DNA from: Buddleja alternifolia
Taxonomy: Eukaryota; Streptophyta; Magnoliopsida; Lamiales; Scrophulariaceae
NCBI GenBank assembly: GCA_019426215.1
Contig: CM033391.1
Coordinates: forward strand, 9,226,708 to 9,290,707
Reading direction: 5' to 3'
DNA length: 64,000 bases
The translations under genes and the position numbers were made by a program. The notes beneath the pieces are model-generated. The model did not search any database. It saw only the letters and a program-made list of their open reading frames with translations, and was not told the origin of the DNA. The stretch's first letter is position 1, and the number at the start of each line of letters is the position of its first letter. Positions 33,604 through 47,880 of the stretch are shown here, piece after piece.

Positions 33604-34259
33604 AGTATTAATTTAAACTTCTAGACTATTTCTATATTTATTGCTTTGAAATGCTTATGTGTGAAATACTTGTTATTTATATTTATAGTTATTATTGTTA
33701 AAAAAGTGGCATATTATTTAGTTTATAATTATGTATAATTATTTTTTTTCCTCGATAAGGCGTCGCCACGCCGCGCCTCGCCGCGCCATACGCCATGGGA
33801 CCCTTGTCGCCACGCCGCGCCATTCGCCATTAACAACTATGCACGAGCCAACACTTAGACTATATATTTATTTCTCAAGAGTGAATCAATCAATTACAAG
33901 GAGGGTAGTTATCTAAAACCCTATCAAATTAGGAAACATATTCCTAACACAAAGGGAGGAGGTATAAATATAAATGGAAACAAATATCCCTCAAAACAAG
34001 CTAAAAAATCTGCCAAAAATTCAATTTCTTGCTGCCTAAGAAACCTCCCAGCGCTACCAAACGCCAGGATGTTCATGAAAAAATACTTTGCCTCCAGGAA
34101 CCCCTGTTTTGGCCTGTTTTTCACGCTTTCGCGACCTCGGGTCTTCTCGACCCATCTCAACTTCGTTTTGACCCTGTTTTGGCTCCATTTCTTTCATCTC
34201 TCGATTCTCTTTTTGATTCGATTCCACTATATTATAACATATCATATGGTATAGTATCA

Positions 34260-35000
34260 ACCGAATCTTGAAAATTTAAAGGGTTTTTAAAAACTTAAGG
34301 ATAACATCAGAGGAATGTCTAAGCCTTTTGCACCAAAGACTAAAAGTATTAGTAGAAGTTCTATTACAACTACCACCACTAGTGTTAAGAACAGAACCTG
34401 CAGTTTTGTGTAAATTATATAACCCGCTGTTTTGTTCACCAATCCCCAAGCTTTTTCCACTCAGAGATTGCTTAAAAACACAACTATATTATAAAAAATT
34501 CACAAAACAGTTGCTATCTAGTGTCAATTTTAAAACAAAACGTGAATTAAACTTGAATTCAAGAATGACCAAAATAATTTTTGAAGTAGCTTCCGAGAGA
34601 AAATCAAGTTTACCCATAAATTTGGTAGCAACAGAATATCCATTAGGGAGTTTTATTGATATATTATTATTATTAATAGGAACAACGTCATAAAAGCATT
34701 ATTAGATTCTTTGGGTTTGCTTTAACAATTTCAGATTTGATTATATTGTTCGGATGAAAGGGTATGAATAGGAATTTGATTCTCTGAAACAGCTTTTTTA
34801 CAAAGAAGCATTATTAGAATTCTTATGGAGTTTTGATTCCAATTTGAAATTTTTTCCTTTGTTATTTTTTCAAGGCAAACCAATAATTTGATAACACCGT
34901 TCAACAGTGTGACCATTTAGAAATGGATGAAAGTAGTATTTCATAGTGACACTTTAAAAAAGATATGATATTTCCGACTCAGTATAACAAGTTGCCAAAG
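34260..35000 (-). pseudogene. copia gag end, protease region and GAG-pre-integrase fragment
   Basis: Minus-strand reading includes NGHTVERCYQIIGLP at about 34865-34920, a partial zinc-knuckle signature. ISIKLPNGYSVATKFMGK follows at about 34605-34660, then LVILEFKFNSRF and SLGIGEQNSGLYNLHKT, then LWCKRLRHSSDVILKFLK at about 34280-34335. These correspond to copia sequence between gag and integrase. Stops and shifts are present. The module continues at 27607 on the other side of the inserted LTR element. Confidence 0.7.
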
Positions 35001-36120
35001 CCTAATATGAAAGCTTGTCTCCATCTTATAAAAAGTTACATAAATTATTTGATGGTATTTTCGAATAATTTTGACATTTATTCAAATCCAACAGTGGAAT
35101 GTATATATATTCAGTTCCAAGTTCCAACACAGTTCTAGTTTATAATGTTTATAAATCCACTCATTTTTGGTAATTTCAAATAAGTGAGGAGGACTCTTAG
35201 TAATTATACAATAAGTGAGGGGGTCTGTGTGTAATTTTACGTTAATAATTTATGTAACTTTTATAAGACGGAGATGTGCACAAGCTCCACAAATCTATAT
35301 CTGTATCTATCTATATCTATATTACTATAAAAGTATGGATCGTGGAAGGTGTTTCTTCCAATTGTGATTTGACTAATTTATCCTTTCCAAAACTTAAAAT
35401 AATAGTTATATTTTGATAAATGACCTCATGGGATCAAGGTTTCCCAATGAATTTAACACATAATATACTAGCAATTACTCCATTAACCAAAGAAAAACTT
35501 AATGATAAATCACAACTCTTTAATTCCCTTGACAAGCCTTTTCATATGCAAAAGTAGCTAGCCGATCAATCTAATGGATTGAATTAATATTTTTTCATAA
35601 TTTTTCCAATAGTTATGGAAGTCTTATAGGTTAATTAACTTATTACAAAATTATTTATTGTTGGTAAAATAGCAAGATAAGAGGGAACAAAAGCCCATTT
35701 CGATTATCATTTCCTTAGTGACAAAGTACAAATTTTTTTCGAATTAGATGATTTTTTTTTATTTATTTATTTTGGAAATAATTTGAGTTGCTGGTTTTGA
35801 GTGGCGAAGAAGTGAGACAAGACATCAGTTGTAGAAAAGACAAGCCATGAGGATGCAGATTGGAAATATGATCTGCAAATTGTGTCAATTTTTTTAGAAA
35901 GATGGCTGGATTAGTATTTAGCATTGTTATGAGTTAGTTGAATAAAGAGTTGAGCCTGTGTCTATAACAACACCATTCAAGTTCTTTAAGTTTACTGTTT
36001 TTGGTTTAGTTTCTTCATGATACAATTTCCTAAATAAATATGTCATGCCCATACTAGAAACTAGTTTAACCGGCATAAATTGTCTTGTTGGATTTAAAAG
36101 TTTTAACAACACATGCACCT
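35001..36120. other. Intergenic, no gene seen
   Basis: AT-rich sequence. A (TATC)n-like microsatellite lies at about 35292-35328. A sequence starting TCTATATTACTATAAAAGTA near 35320 recalls Helitron 5' ends, but no matching 3' end was found. Confidence 0.45.
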
Positions 36121-36123
36121 TAA

Positions 36124-36356
36124 CACTCTGTTTGGTTCAAAGAAATTGCTAGAGAAAGGGGAAAAAATAAAAGGAAAACCATTTTTCATTGTTTGGTTAC
36201 TAGAGAAAATGAAAAGGAAAAGAAAATAAGAGAGAAAATCATACAGTAATTTGAGCCCTTATTTTTTCTATGGTGAGGAAAAGGGTGGGAAAAAGAAATG
36301 GTTTTCTTGTATTCTTTTCTCCTTTCCCAACCAATTTCCCTCAACCAAACAGACCG
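36124..36356. mobile_element. Tourist-like MITE (233 bp)
   Basis: Flanked by TAA (36121-36123 and 36357-36359). The left end CACTCTGTTTGGTT matches the reverse-complemented right end CGGTCTGTTTGGTT, and the similarity continues to about 26 bp. TAA duplications and small size fit Tourist/Harbinger MITEs. The interior is rich in AGAAAA words and has no ORF. Confidence 0.8.
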
Positions 36357-36359
36357 TAA

Positions 36360-37438
36360 GTAAATATATCACTAGACATAACCACCCTCTTGCCTTATGA
36401 GTATGAGATGACATATGTGATCTGACTTACTGTGTGCAATACTTTTTCCAATTAATTATGATTATGTTTAAAAATAATTATTATTATTCTAGATGATGTG
36501 TCTTATTTGGCTAATAAAACCAATTGAAAGTCTCGTACATAAAACCTTAAGAATAAAAAATGAACCAGATATGTCTTCAACATGAACAAGAAAAATCATA
36601 TTAATTTTAGCATAAAGAAAACTTGAGACAGACAAAAATATTCAAAAATGCGATTGACGTCATGTTAATTGATGATAGGGGAACGAGAAGATGAGAACCT
36701 AACTATCAAATAAAGAATAGACATGTAAAGTAGCCAAAAAGCTACAAATAAAAAGGTCAGTAGAACTTCAACTGTCAAATTAGCAAAAGATGATAAATTA
36801 ACAATATTTTCTTAAAGAAAATTAATGATCAACAAAAAATAAAAAATGAATGATGTCTTCAAAACTAGGCAAAACGTAGTCTTATGAAGTATATATAGGT
36901 TATATTTCGTTGCCATTTGTTTGTATAAAAAATAGGACATTTACGTGCGTAGTTTGTACTAGTTTCTAAAAATGTCTATATTCATCCTAGACTTCGGTAA
37001 CTTGTTATAGAGTCAAAAATACCATATCTTTCTTAAAACATCATTTATGAAATACTACTTCATCCATTTAACTTGCAATAAGTAGTAATAAAACGTTATC
37101 AAGTCATCAATTTCAGCAGAGTTTTTGTGACAAAGCAATCTTTGAGTGAGCGAGTATAGGAGAAGAGCATGTATCTGGTGAATGCAACATAAGAGTTTTC
37201 TAAATGGTAGAGGAGTTTTTATTAAGCCTTGAACTACAGAGTGGAGACACGGATAAAATCGCCTTGCTAGTTAATGTTCGATGACCATATATCACTGTGA
37301 CAATGTCAAAATCCAGCACATTCATCAAAGGAAGCACAATCGAACGAGCACATTCACCAAGTTTACCCGAAATTATAGCGTAAACAATAAGCGAAAAATT
37401 GGCCACCACTTCTTCCTTGACTCAGACTATTCTGTTGC
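36360..37438. other. Intergenic and probable 3' UTR of the first APX gene
   Basis: AT-rich. The part from about 37290 to 37438 resembles the region just downstream of the second APX gene (shared ACAATGTCAAAATCCA at 37301 and near 52290). It is therefore probably transcribed 3' UTR. No other gene is supported. Confidence 0.55.
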
Positions 37439-40745
<3,307 letters not shown>

Positions 40746-41240
40746 TTTCACACCTTTCTACATTCAGATTCAATTCCATCAGCGCACGTGAAAATTCAAA
40801 TACACACATATCATACGAACAGCAATCAAAAATAAAAGGACATCACCTAAGTACGATCAAACACATGCAAAAAACATAAGCATTCATTCGCTTCCAAATA
40901 AGACAGCGAGAACGTAGGAACAAAATCGATAACGGAAAATGTAGCTCGATCGAGAAATCCGTATAGCGCTTTACCTGATAAATGTAGAGTGAGAGCGTGG
41001 ACAGCACAAGCACAGTGAAATGAAAATATGTATCTATCTATCTATATATATATATATATATATATATTAGGACGGGCCGTTTGGGATATGAGAGTGAAAA
41101 GAGAGAGGTTAATGTGAACCCGTCAGATCGAGTTGGATTAGGAAATAGACGGCTGAGATTAGTCGGCTGACCCGGAATATACGGTTGGCAGTTTAAGGGT
41201 ATATGTGAGGAATTGGAAAAAATTGAGTGATATTTGACGG
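40746..41240 (-). promoter_or_regulatory. 5' UTR, 5'-UTR intron and promoter of APX copy A
   Basis: The UTR exon next to the ATG is 40746-40757. The intron 40758-40974 has acceptor TGTAG and donor AG|GTAAAG. Upstream, a TATCTA/TATA tract at about 41034-41069 may supply the TATA box. The 14-bp block ATATACGGTTGGCA (41177-41190) is shared with copy B at 56506-56519. The start site is not visible directly. Confidence 0.6.
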
Positions 41241-42473
41241 GAAATAGGGTTTATATCATCTTAGTCGTCCACTTTGGTACCACCAGTGTATGTAATTATT
41301 AAATTTGTATATAATGATATCATAAAAAGTGAAATGATCATGTCATCATATATCATTTAACGATTTACGACTCACTTGGGTGCATAAACACATGGATAAT
41401 ATGGAATGATCCGAGAAATAGGATGAAATATTTAATTGGGTGCACTTTTTGGGTTATGATTGTTCAAGTGACATGAGAGTAATTGTATGTAAAATCGAGT
41501 TTAATGGTATGTGTACATAATATATTTATTGCGTGTGATAGATAAACATTAGGATTATTTACACAAGATCTTCTATTGCAAATGGTGTTGCATCGTCGAT
41601 TGTATTTACTTTTTCTATGCATAATAAGTGTATAAATATTTTTCTCAAATATATAATAAATTTAAATTTTATACATTTATCATACATAGAAATAAATACA
41701 ATAGGAGATGCAACACTATTTAAAATAAAAGATCTGAGCTGATGTACATTGGACTTGGTTTGGTATAATTTTTTCGGTGAAATGGCAAAAATTCGTTTTT
41801 GGCCTATTTCAATATTTTAAGAGGTTTTATCTCATATCGGATCTTATGTTACAGTTTTCTATTACATCTTCTATTGCGTTTTTACTGAAAAATTAGATAG
41901 TCACATATGTTTGATGATGCTCATGCGGACTCTGCCAAATCATTGATAAGTTGACACGTATCATGTGTCAACTTGAATCCCATGTTTGGGAAAATCTATG
42001 ATGGATCGAGAGTATTGCTCTCAGTTCACTATCCACTACAAATTCACAACTGGTGAGGTGATTTTCACAGGGTGGGTAGATGATGAAATCCACCCCACCA
42101 CTTATAAATTTGTGGTGAATAGTGGACAACCATAGAAAAATCCCCCTTTTTGGAAGAAAAAACAATGCTCCAAACAAGAATTCCTATCCATGGACAATTA
42201 GTTGTAGGGACAATTACAAAAATTCTAAAAAATATTTCTGATACGATTTCCCCTAACCTTTGTTCGTGTAACAAGTTGATCCACTTAATTTGAAGCAATC
42301 GATCAAATGGCAGAGAAATCAGCTGGAGGTTGGAAAGTCCTTAACCCCTGAGTTTTTAAGTCACAAACATGCTGAAAACATGAAATTAAGTTGAAAATAA
42401 GCCTTCAAAACTCAAAATATACTATAAATTTTGACAAAATTTCAACATGTATGTTTTCTAGTTGTGATAATTA
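41241..42473. other. Intergenic, with one small foldback
   Basis: AT-rich sequence upstream of APX copy A. Apart from the inverted repeat at 41566-41735 no feature was recognised. Confidence 0.5.
41566..41735. mobile_element. Foldback MITE (about 170 bp)
   Basis: The left arm (AGATCTTCTATT...GTGTTGCATC...ATTGTATTTA) and the right arm are inverted repeats of about 65-70 bp with mismatches, separated by an AT-rich loop. A target duplication was not clear, so family and exact ends are open. Confidence 0.65.
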
Positions 42474-42640
42474 GGGATGACAACGCGGTGGTTTTGGGTC
42501 TATTTTAGTGGGTTCTGGAACCGCCTCGCATAATTTGTGTGGTTCCCGAAACCGAAACCGGTTAACGAAGGACTCGCCCCGCTAGGAACCAGAACCACCG
42601 GGTTGGAACTGCGAGACCCATTTGTTAGTATTTTTTGTTT
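42474..42640. repeat. Partial TIR-type element end with GGTTC/CCG words
   Basis: Starts TTAGGGATGACAACGCGG and carries GGAACCG, CCGAAACCG and ACCGGGTT words like the subterminal arrays of the complete TIR elements in this window. No matching opposite end or duplication was found, so it is either truncated or decayed. Confidence 0.45.
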
Positions 42641-42779
42641 AAAAGAAAATTAGTATATTGACCACCAAATTTTATATTCAATTGCCGATTTATACCAAAG
42701 TGTTTAGATGTTGTCAGCAATTTCATATTTCGAGTATTTTGACTTTTTTTTAAAATAATCCACTATAATAATGGTTGCT

Positions 42780-43290
42780 GATACACCAAAATATAGTGTT
42801 TAGGCCCAAAAGCACTAATACAAACGTCCAAGGCCCAATATCAGCCCAAAAACCAATATAGGATCAAGGATCCGTGCTAAGTAACAGTATCGGGTTGGGT
42901 CGTTCCTTGACCCAACCCTTCATCCCGGGTCATCTACCGTCCAGTAAATGGACACCTGTCATTATCTTTCAGATGTCCACCAACCATCCGTGCAAGGTGT
43001 ATGTGCTATAAATACCCGCTCACTTCATTTATTGAAGGTTGGAATCTTTAGAACATTCTCTCTAGTTTTAGCCTCGTCTTTCCAAAGTAACGAGCCTATA
43101 GACTGAGAAGTACATTCCTTAATATATAAATTTGGAAGTTAGAATCGTCTACCGAGTATGACCCTGATTATATACTTTACTATAGAACTACGTTGACTTG
43201 ATTCTAATTAGGTACGTAGGTAGCTCAATCATTATTGAATGCAGTTTTAAGACATCATCATCTTACTCGTGGTGCGGTTCGAATCCTTCC
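42780..43290 (+). repeat. Possible LTR remnant
   Basis: Contains a TATA-like CTATAAATACCC (about 43008), a leader-like pyrimidine-rich stretch and GGTACGTAGGTAGCTC (about 43211), words seen near the 3' ends of plant Ty3-type LTRs. The ends and a target duplication were not established, and no internal region is attached. Confidence 0.35.
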
Positions 43291-43680
43291 AGACTGGTAG
43301 GTTCAAGTCCACAAATTTGAGTTAGATCAGTTGCAATTTAATTATTCTTTAATAGACCAGCTTTAAAAAATTCGGGTTAAATTAGCATTTTATATATATT
43401 ATCAATTAGCATTTAATTATCCCATATGTGAATTGAAACCCACCACTTGTATTTTGTCTATTAGAGAAATCCAACACTTTTTTATTAAAAAAAATTCAAC
43501 GGCATGGGGTCCTACGTCCGGCAGCCCGAAACTGCTGGGTCCAATATATTTGGAACCGAAATCGGAACCGTTACCAATTCCTATCAAAAGAATCAGACTC
43601 CTCGCGGCTATCCCGGGGTGGTTCCAAGTGAGACCCCAATACGTTGCCATCTTTGGCAATAATTGAATATCAAGGTAACT
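43291..43680. other. Unassigned sequence
   Basis: Short open frames exist on both strands (for example 43433-43666), but there is no recognisable domain, so no gene is called. Confidence 0.4.
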
Positions 43681-44048
43681 GTTCAAAAAGAAAAGGCGGC
43701 GGTAAAAATAGTAACTCATCCCAATTTTTTGTGTTTTTATACTTTTTTAAATAATTTATTTTTTTTGTGTTATATTTTCTTTTCTGAACTACACTGGTTT
43801 TTTATACTTTTTTATATAAATTTCTTTTTGTTTTACACTTTCTTACGCGAACTACAAGTGCTTTTACAAAATTTTATACTTAAAGCATTTTTTGGCGGAA
43901 AATTTTTCAGGATTCTATTGCATACATTGAATGTGGCCCTTTTAAGAGTAAAATGATATTTTATGGCCCTTTATGGTTCACTATTTTTACCCTTTTAAGT
44001 TGAAATGACATTTCAAATATTACAATTCAAAATAGTGAAAAACGGAAA

Positions 44049-44189
44049 ATTCTATGTCACACCAGTACCAATGGTCCCGGTGTTGTCTACACTATTGGAT
44101 CGGGGGGTATTTTAGTAAATGTCCCCCCTATTGGGGGATCCAATGGTGTAGACCACACCGGGATCATTGGTACCGGTGTGGTATAGAAT
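44049..44189. repeat. Palindromic foldback (about 141 bp)
   Basis: The left arm ATTCTATGTCACACCAGTAC and the right arm, reverse-complemented, ATTCTATACCACACCGGTAC pair over about 53 bp. The loop contains a shorter G6/C6 inverted repeat (GGGGGG near 44101, CCCCCC near 44123). It may be the loop of the long-TIR element or a separate MITE inside it. Confidence 0.75.
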
Positions 44190-44308
44190 GGCCCATGAAT
44201 AACCACCAAAAATAATATTATTTCAACTAATAAAATATTATTTTTACCCTTAATAAGGGTCACATGTGATGCATATGATAGAATCCCGACTAAATATTCC
44301 GCCAATGC

Positions 44309-45126
44309 TAGGGGTGTGCACGGTTTGGTTAACCGACCAAACCAAACCGGAACCGAAAAATTCGTTCGAACCGAAACCGAACCGAGCAATTTCGGTTCGG
44401 TTTCGGTTTTTAATTTTTTAAAAATTCGGTTTCGGTTTTCCATTTCGGTTAACCGAAAACCGAATTACTATACATATAATATAAAATATTTATTTATAAT
44501 GAGGGCTAATGTGGAATTTCAAATAATTTTAGGGGTGATTTATGTAAAAATGCTAAAACTAAACCCTTACCTCTTGTTAAGTTCTCATTCATTTTGCATT
44601 TCAGATTCAGAAATTCAACCCCCCCTGCCTCTCGTAATCTCATTCCTCTCTCACTCTCTGTCTGATATCTCATCACATCTCACTCACTCTCTACCGCGCG
44701 CCCCCGCCCCCGCCCCCGCTAGCCGCCGGCGACATCACAGCACCCAGTCGCCGTCACAGCCGTCGCCCGTTACAGCCATCACAGCCCAAATGGTTAAAAA
44801 AAGGCCCAAATTTCAAAGTTAGTATTGGCTTGTTGGACAATTACAATTGGCCCAAATGGTTACAAAAAAGGAGGATGAATTTTTTTGGCCCAAATTTGTT
44901 TGAATTTCCACGGCCCAAAACCAAAAAAAAGGCCCGCTGAATATGTTATGCCCAATTTCGGTTATCCAGAAAGCAAACCGAACCGAAACCAAAATGGATC
45001 GGTTAAAACCGAACCGAACCGAACCATTTCGGTTCGGGTTCGGTTTCGGATTTTCCCGAACCGAAATTTCGGTTAACCGAAATTTCGGTTCGGTTTCGGT
45101 TCGGTTAAACCGAATGCACAGCCCTA
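44309..45126. mobile_element. TIR element with CCGAAC/TTCGGTT arrays (818 bp)
   Basis: The 8-bp duplication GCCAATGC flanks it (44301-44308 and 45127-45134). The ends TAGGGGTGTGCA and, reverse-complemented, TAGGGCTGTGCA are near-identical inverted repeats. Subterminal zones (44324-44465 and 44978-45112) are dense in TTCGGTTCGG/CCGAACCG words on both sides of an AT- and GC-mixed middle. Open frames such as 44316-44822 run through the repeat array and are not considered genes. The duplication and termini suggest hAT. Confidence 0.85.
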
Positions 45127-45284
45127 GCCAATGCCGCCGGAAATGCTCAAGTATAAATTTTTTGTAAAACTCAGTGTTGAGATAAAAAAGTGTAAACAAA
45201 AAAGTTTATATAAAAAAATGTAAAAATGCGAAAAGTTTGGATTGATTACTATTTTTACCACAAAAATTGCATATTAAGGTAACT

Positions 45285-46650
45285 ACAAACTATTCCAAAC
45301 ATATAATAGAATAAATTATAAAAATGATATTATTAACAACTCTGTTAGTAAAAACTCGGATTATATTCATATAATACACCTACGTACGTATAATTGAAAA
45401 ATACTACTGCTTCTCGTATGCATTCTGAACGTAAAGAATAATACTCGTACTTTTGAGTTGAACCGTTTAATACATGTACTTTACGTATCCCATATAATAC
45501 TTGACGAATAATACTCTAACGTTGGCAAAAAAAGTATTTTTTTTTAATTTAAAACTTAAAGGTTATTATTAATTTTTATAAATACTAATTGAGTATTATA
45601 TAATTAAAAAACTTTGAACGTTAATAATTTATCAAAATATTAATTATTGGCAATTGATGACTCATATAAAATATTATTTATATAAATTAAAAGCAGGTAC
45701 AAGCAATAAATCTTACAAATTTATATAGAACTAAGTCGTAATTTTACTCTCGAATAATTAATTTATATTTGTATTATACTCGTACGTCTACGAATCCGTT
45801 TATTTCTCGTTCCCGTACTTTTTAGCCGAATTTTCGCCGTAACTTTTTATAAAATTTCATAATATATACACGTACGTATTAAATGACGAACTTCTTACTT
45901 CCCGTATTTTACTAACTATGATTAACAAGCCACCATTGGCAATATATGTTATTGGATTGACTTATCCATTCAAGAATTTAAAGGTGAGTTTGGTCGAACT
46001 TTTACGTAATTAATTGTAAGATAATTGATCATCGCAGGATTAAATATGATAAATTTTAGAATTTTTAGCATTGCAAAAATGTAATTATGTAACCAAAAAA
46101 TCCAAATAAAATTATAGAAAAGGAAACAAAAAATTATCAAAATAAATTTTAAGTTCCAAATACAAACTTTAACTTTTCAAACCCTGGTCCAAACTCACCC
46201 TATATTGGAAGCAAGAACCATTCAAAACTCGAAACAAACTGCGAGTTTTTTTGCCCTTTTTTGACTAAACCCCCACTCATGTCGGTACAACAATACTCTG
46301 CCTCAAAACAAAATCCAAAAGAATAGTGTGTATAATCTCAACATATTCTTTTTATCATTTTCATTATTATTATTCAATAATTCTGTTTCATCTCACTTCA
46401 AAATTGCATTCAACACTCTGATGAGATTCTCCACCAAGGTTGCTGAATACTTACAGAGCCACCTGTTTGATAATGTTCTCCAACCAGGCATCATTACATT
46501 CGTTTGTTCTCTAGATAGCAAAATAAACAGAGAGAGAGAAGAAAAAGGTACTTTTTTTCTTGTTTATTCTGAGATATTGATTAAGATCCAATTGTCTAAT
46601 TATGTTTAACAAGTCGAGCCCAAACAAACAAATTCTTGTTCAAGCGTTTC
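45285..46650. other. AT-rich intergenic, no gene seen
   Basis: No ORF with recognisable domains and no paired element ends. The small ORF near 46328 has no support. Confidence 0.5.
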
Positions 46651-46880
46651 AGTTATTATCGAGTCAGAATTTATGTTTTTGTTTTATTTGATGTTAATCA
46701 AATCGAACATGAGTTGAGCTTGAATAAGTTTTTTTTTTTTTTTTTGCATATTTAATCGAGCATTGTTTAGTTATTATCGAGTTTCAAAATTTATATTTTT
46801 GTTTTATTTGATGTTAATCAAATCAAATATGATTTGAGCTTGAATTTTATTTTTATTTTTATTTTTATTTTGCATATTTT
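46651..46880. repeat. 118-bp tandem duplication
   Basis: AGTTATTATCG starts at 46651 and 46769 and both copies continue ...GTTTTATTTGATGTTAATCA. An A/T homopolymer tract at about 46728-46745 separates them. Confidence 0.8.
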
Positions 46881-47571
46881 ATCATCTTTTACTAATAGAG
46901 ACAAGATATAATCGAGCTTCAAAGCTTACCGAACACGAAAAATTACTTAAATTTAGTTTCATATGTTAACAAAACGAGCTCGAATGAACTTTTATCAAAC
47001 GAGGTTTCATCCCTAGTGATACATTGATGCTAAAATACAAACACCGTTATGTATGACCCAAGGTGAATCCCCTTGATTAAATAATTTTTACTGATTTGCA
47101 TCAATCTACTTCCTCTTCTCATGTTTTTCTTTTTAACTCTCATTTTTTAACAAAACTTTCAATTATCCATATAGCATTTCCCCCTTATTGTAGCAAGAAA
47201 TTATTACCGACTGATTTTCTTTATTTATTTATTTTGGTTACAGACTTATTTTATTTAATGAATACTAGCATGTGACCGCACGGAATTAATGAAAAAAACA
47301 TAATATAATTAAAGGCAACTTGATATAAATCATGATTGATCATTAAAAAAATTAAATATAAGTTAATCAAGTCTTAACTCTATTGACAAAGTTAAGACCC
47401 CAAAATATTAGAGGTCTTGTTCTACTCCTACCAATGTGTGGGTCTTTATTTACTTTCATATAGTAATTGCTCGTTAAATGTAATAGTTACTAATTGGTTC
47501 TAAATTTTTATTATTTAATATTCATGGCTTATATCGTGTAACCGATCCACTCAAAACTAAGAATAATATAC
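46881..47571. other. Intergenic; weak Helitron-like end
   Basis: AT-rich. CTAGCATGTGACCGCACGG near 47267 resembles the reverse complement of a plant Helitron 3' end (hairpin followed by CTAG), but the hairpin is poor and no 5' end was found. Confidence 0.3.
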
Positions 47572-47880
47572 ATAATGTTAAAGAAAATAAACAACAGCTT
47601 TTTTAAGTCTAAGTATAATAAAAATTCTATAATTTGTAAATTTCAATAACCTATAACGGGGCCAACAAAAGATACAAAAAGAAACTACAAAAATGTAAAT
47701 TTAATTTTTAATATATTAAATAAAACACAAATAATAATGTTAAAGCAAATAACTGCAACTTTTTAAGTCTAAGTGTAGTAAAAGTTCAATACTCCGTAAA
47801 CTTCAATAACCTATAACCGGCAAACGATGCAACAAACTAAAAAAGTGTTAATTTCATTTTTCTTGAGCCATTGGAATGTT
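47572..47880. repeat. 162-bp tandem duplication
   Basis: ATAATGTTAAAG starts near 47572 and again near 47734. Both copies continue with TTTTTAAGTCTAAGT and TTCAATAACCTATAAC, with point differences. Confidence 0.75.

Larger units (their letters stand above)
29571..33841 (+). mobile_element. Complete-looking hAT transposon (4271 bp)
   Basis: The 8-bp duplication CACGAGCC flanks the element exactly (29563-29570 and 33842-33849). The ends CATAGATGAG and, reverse-complemented, CATAGTTGTT form short imperfect TIRs. Both subterminal zones (29580-29725 and 33755-33830) are full of GGCGCGCC/GCCATGGCGC words, the GC-rich arrays expected to bind the transposase. Inside is one plus-strand gene with 5' leader, 5'-UTR intron and four coding exons. 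The empty site is visible in the sister LTR near 27715. Activity is doubtful because of one frameshift in the transposase. Confidence 0.9.
27608..34239 (-). mobile_element. Non-autonomous LTR retrotransposon (minus strand)
   Basis: Two related sequences starting TGTTAG (27608 and 29447) act as LTRs around a roughly 1.2-kb internal region with no retroelement ORF. Before the right copy, the minus strand reads GTAGGATCAGAGCC, a degenerate copy of the TGGTATCAGAGCC primer site. After the left copy, TCCCACTTGG looks like a reverse polypurine tract. The right end (about 34239, ATTATAACA) and the target duplication (TATCA-like on both sides) are uncertain by a few bases. The element interrupts the copia GAG-pre-integrase module. 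Confidence 0.65.
29447..34239 (-). repeat. Right LTR of the non-autonomous element, split by a hAT transposon
   Basis: LTR sequence at 29447-29570 continues at 33842 as CACGAGCC-AACACTTAGAC. The left LTR has the corresponding uninterrupted sequence CACGAGCTAATACCTAGAC near 27715. Without the transposon the LTR is about 514 bp. Confidence 0.7.
24165..35000 (-). mobile_element. Decayed Ty1/copia element with nested insertions
   Basis: On the minus strand, from right to left, the fragments follow copia order: zinc-knuckle region (about 34850-34990), protease and GAG-pre-integrase (34260-34690), integrase (27059-27607, then 25600-25846), linker (25064-25549) and RT (24219-24962). It is interrupted by a non-autonomous LTR element holding a hAT transposon, and by a PIF/Harbinger derivative. 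RNase H and both LTRs are missing or unrecognisable, and stops are frequent. It is older than the elements it contains. Confidence 0.75.
43681..45275. mobile_element. Long-TIR (Mutator-like or foldback) element, split by another element
   Basis: The left arm (from GGTAAAAATAGTAACT at 43701 to about 43985) is inverted-repeated on the right as two pieces, 44200-44308 and 45127-45259, separated by the element at 44309-45126. Arms are therefore about 250-280 bp. AAGGTAACT occurs at 43672-43680 and 45276-45284, a plausible 9-bp duplication. The outermost ~20 bases do not pair well, so the exact ends are uncertain. The centre holds a separate palindrome (44049-44189). No transposase is present. Confidence 0.65.

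Noticed and set aside
35310..35400. Helitron 5'-end-like start TCTATATTACTATAAAAGTA
   Set aside because: Next to a TATC microsatellite, with no matching 3' hairpin plus CTRR.
43200..43330. tRNA-like words (GGTAGCTCAAT, GGTTCGAATCC, GGTTCAAGTCC)
   Set aside because: The spacing does not allow a cloverleaf, acceptor arms do not pair, and the surrounding sequence looks like an LTR remnant.
44316..45199. Open frames on both strands (for example 168 codons at 44316-44822 and 126 codons at 44819-45199)
   Set aside because: They arise from the low-complexity CCGAAC/TTCGGTT arrays of a TIR element and show no protein domain.
47260..47300. Helitron 3'-end-like sequence CTAGCATGTGACCGCACGG
   Set aside because: The hairpin is poor and no Helitron 5' end or Rep/helicase coding sequence was found.
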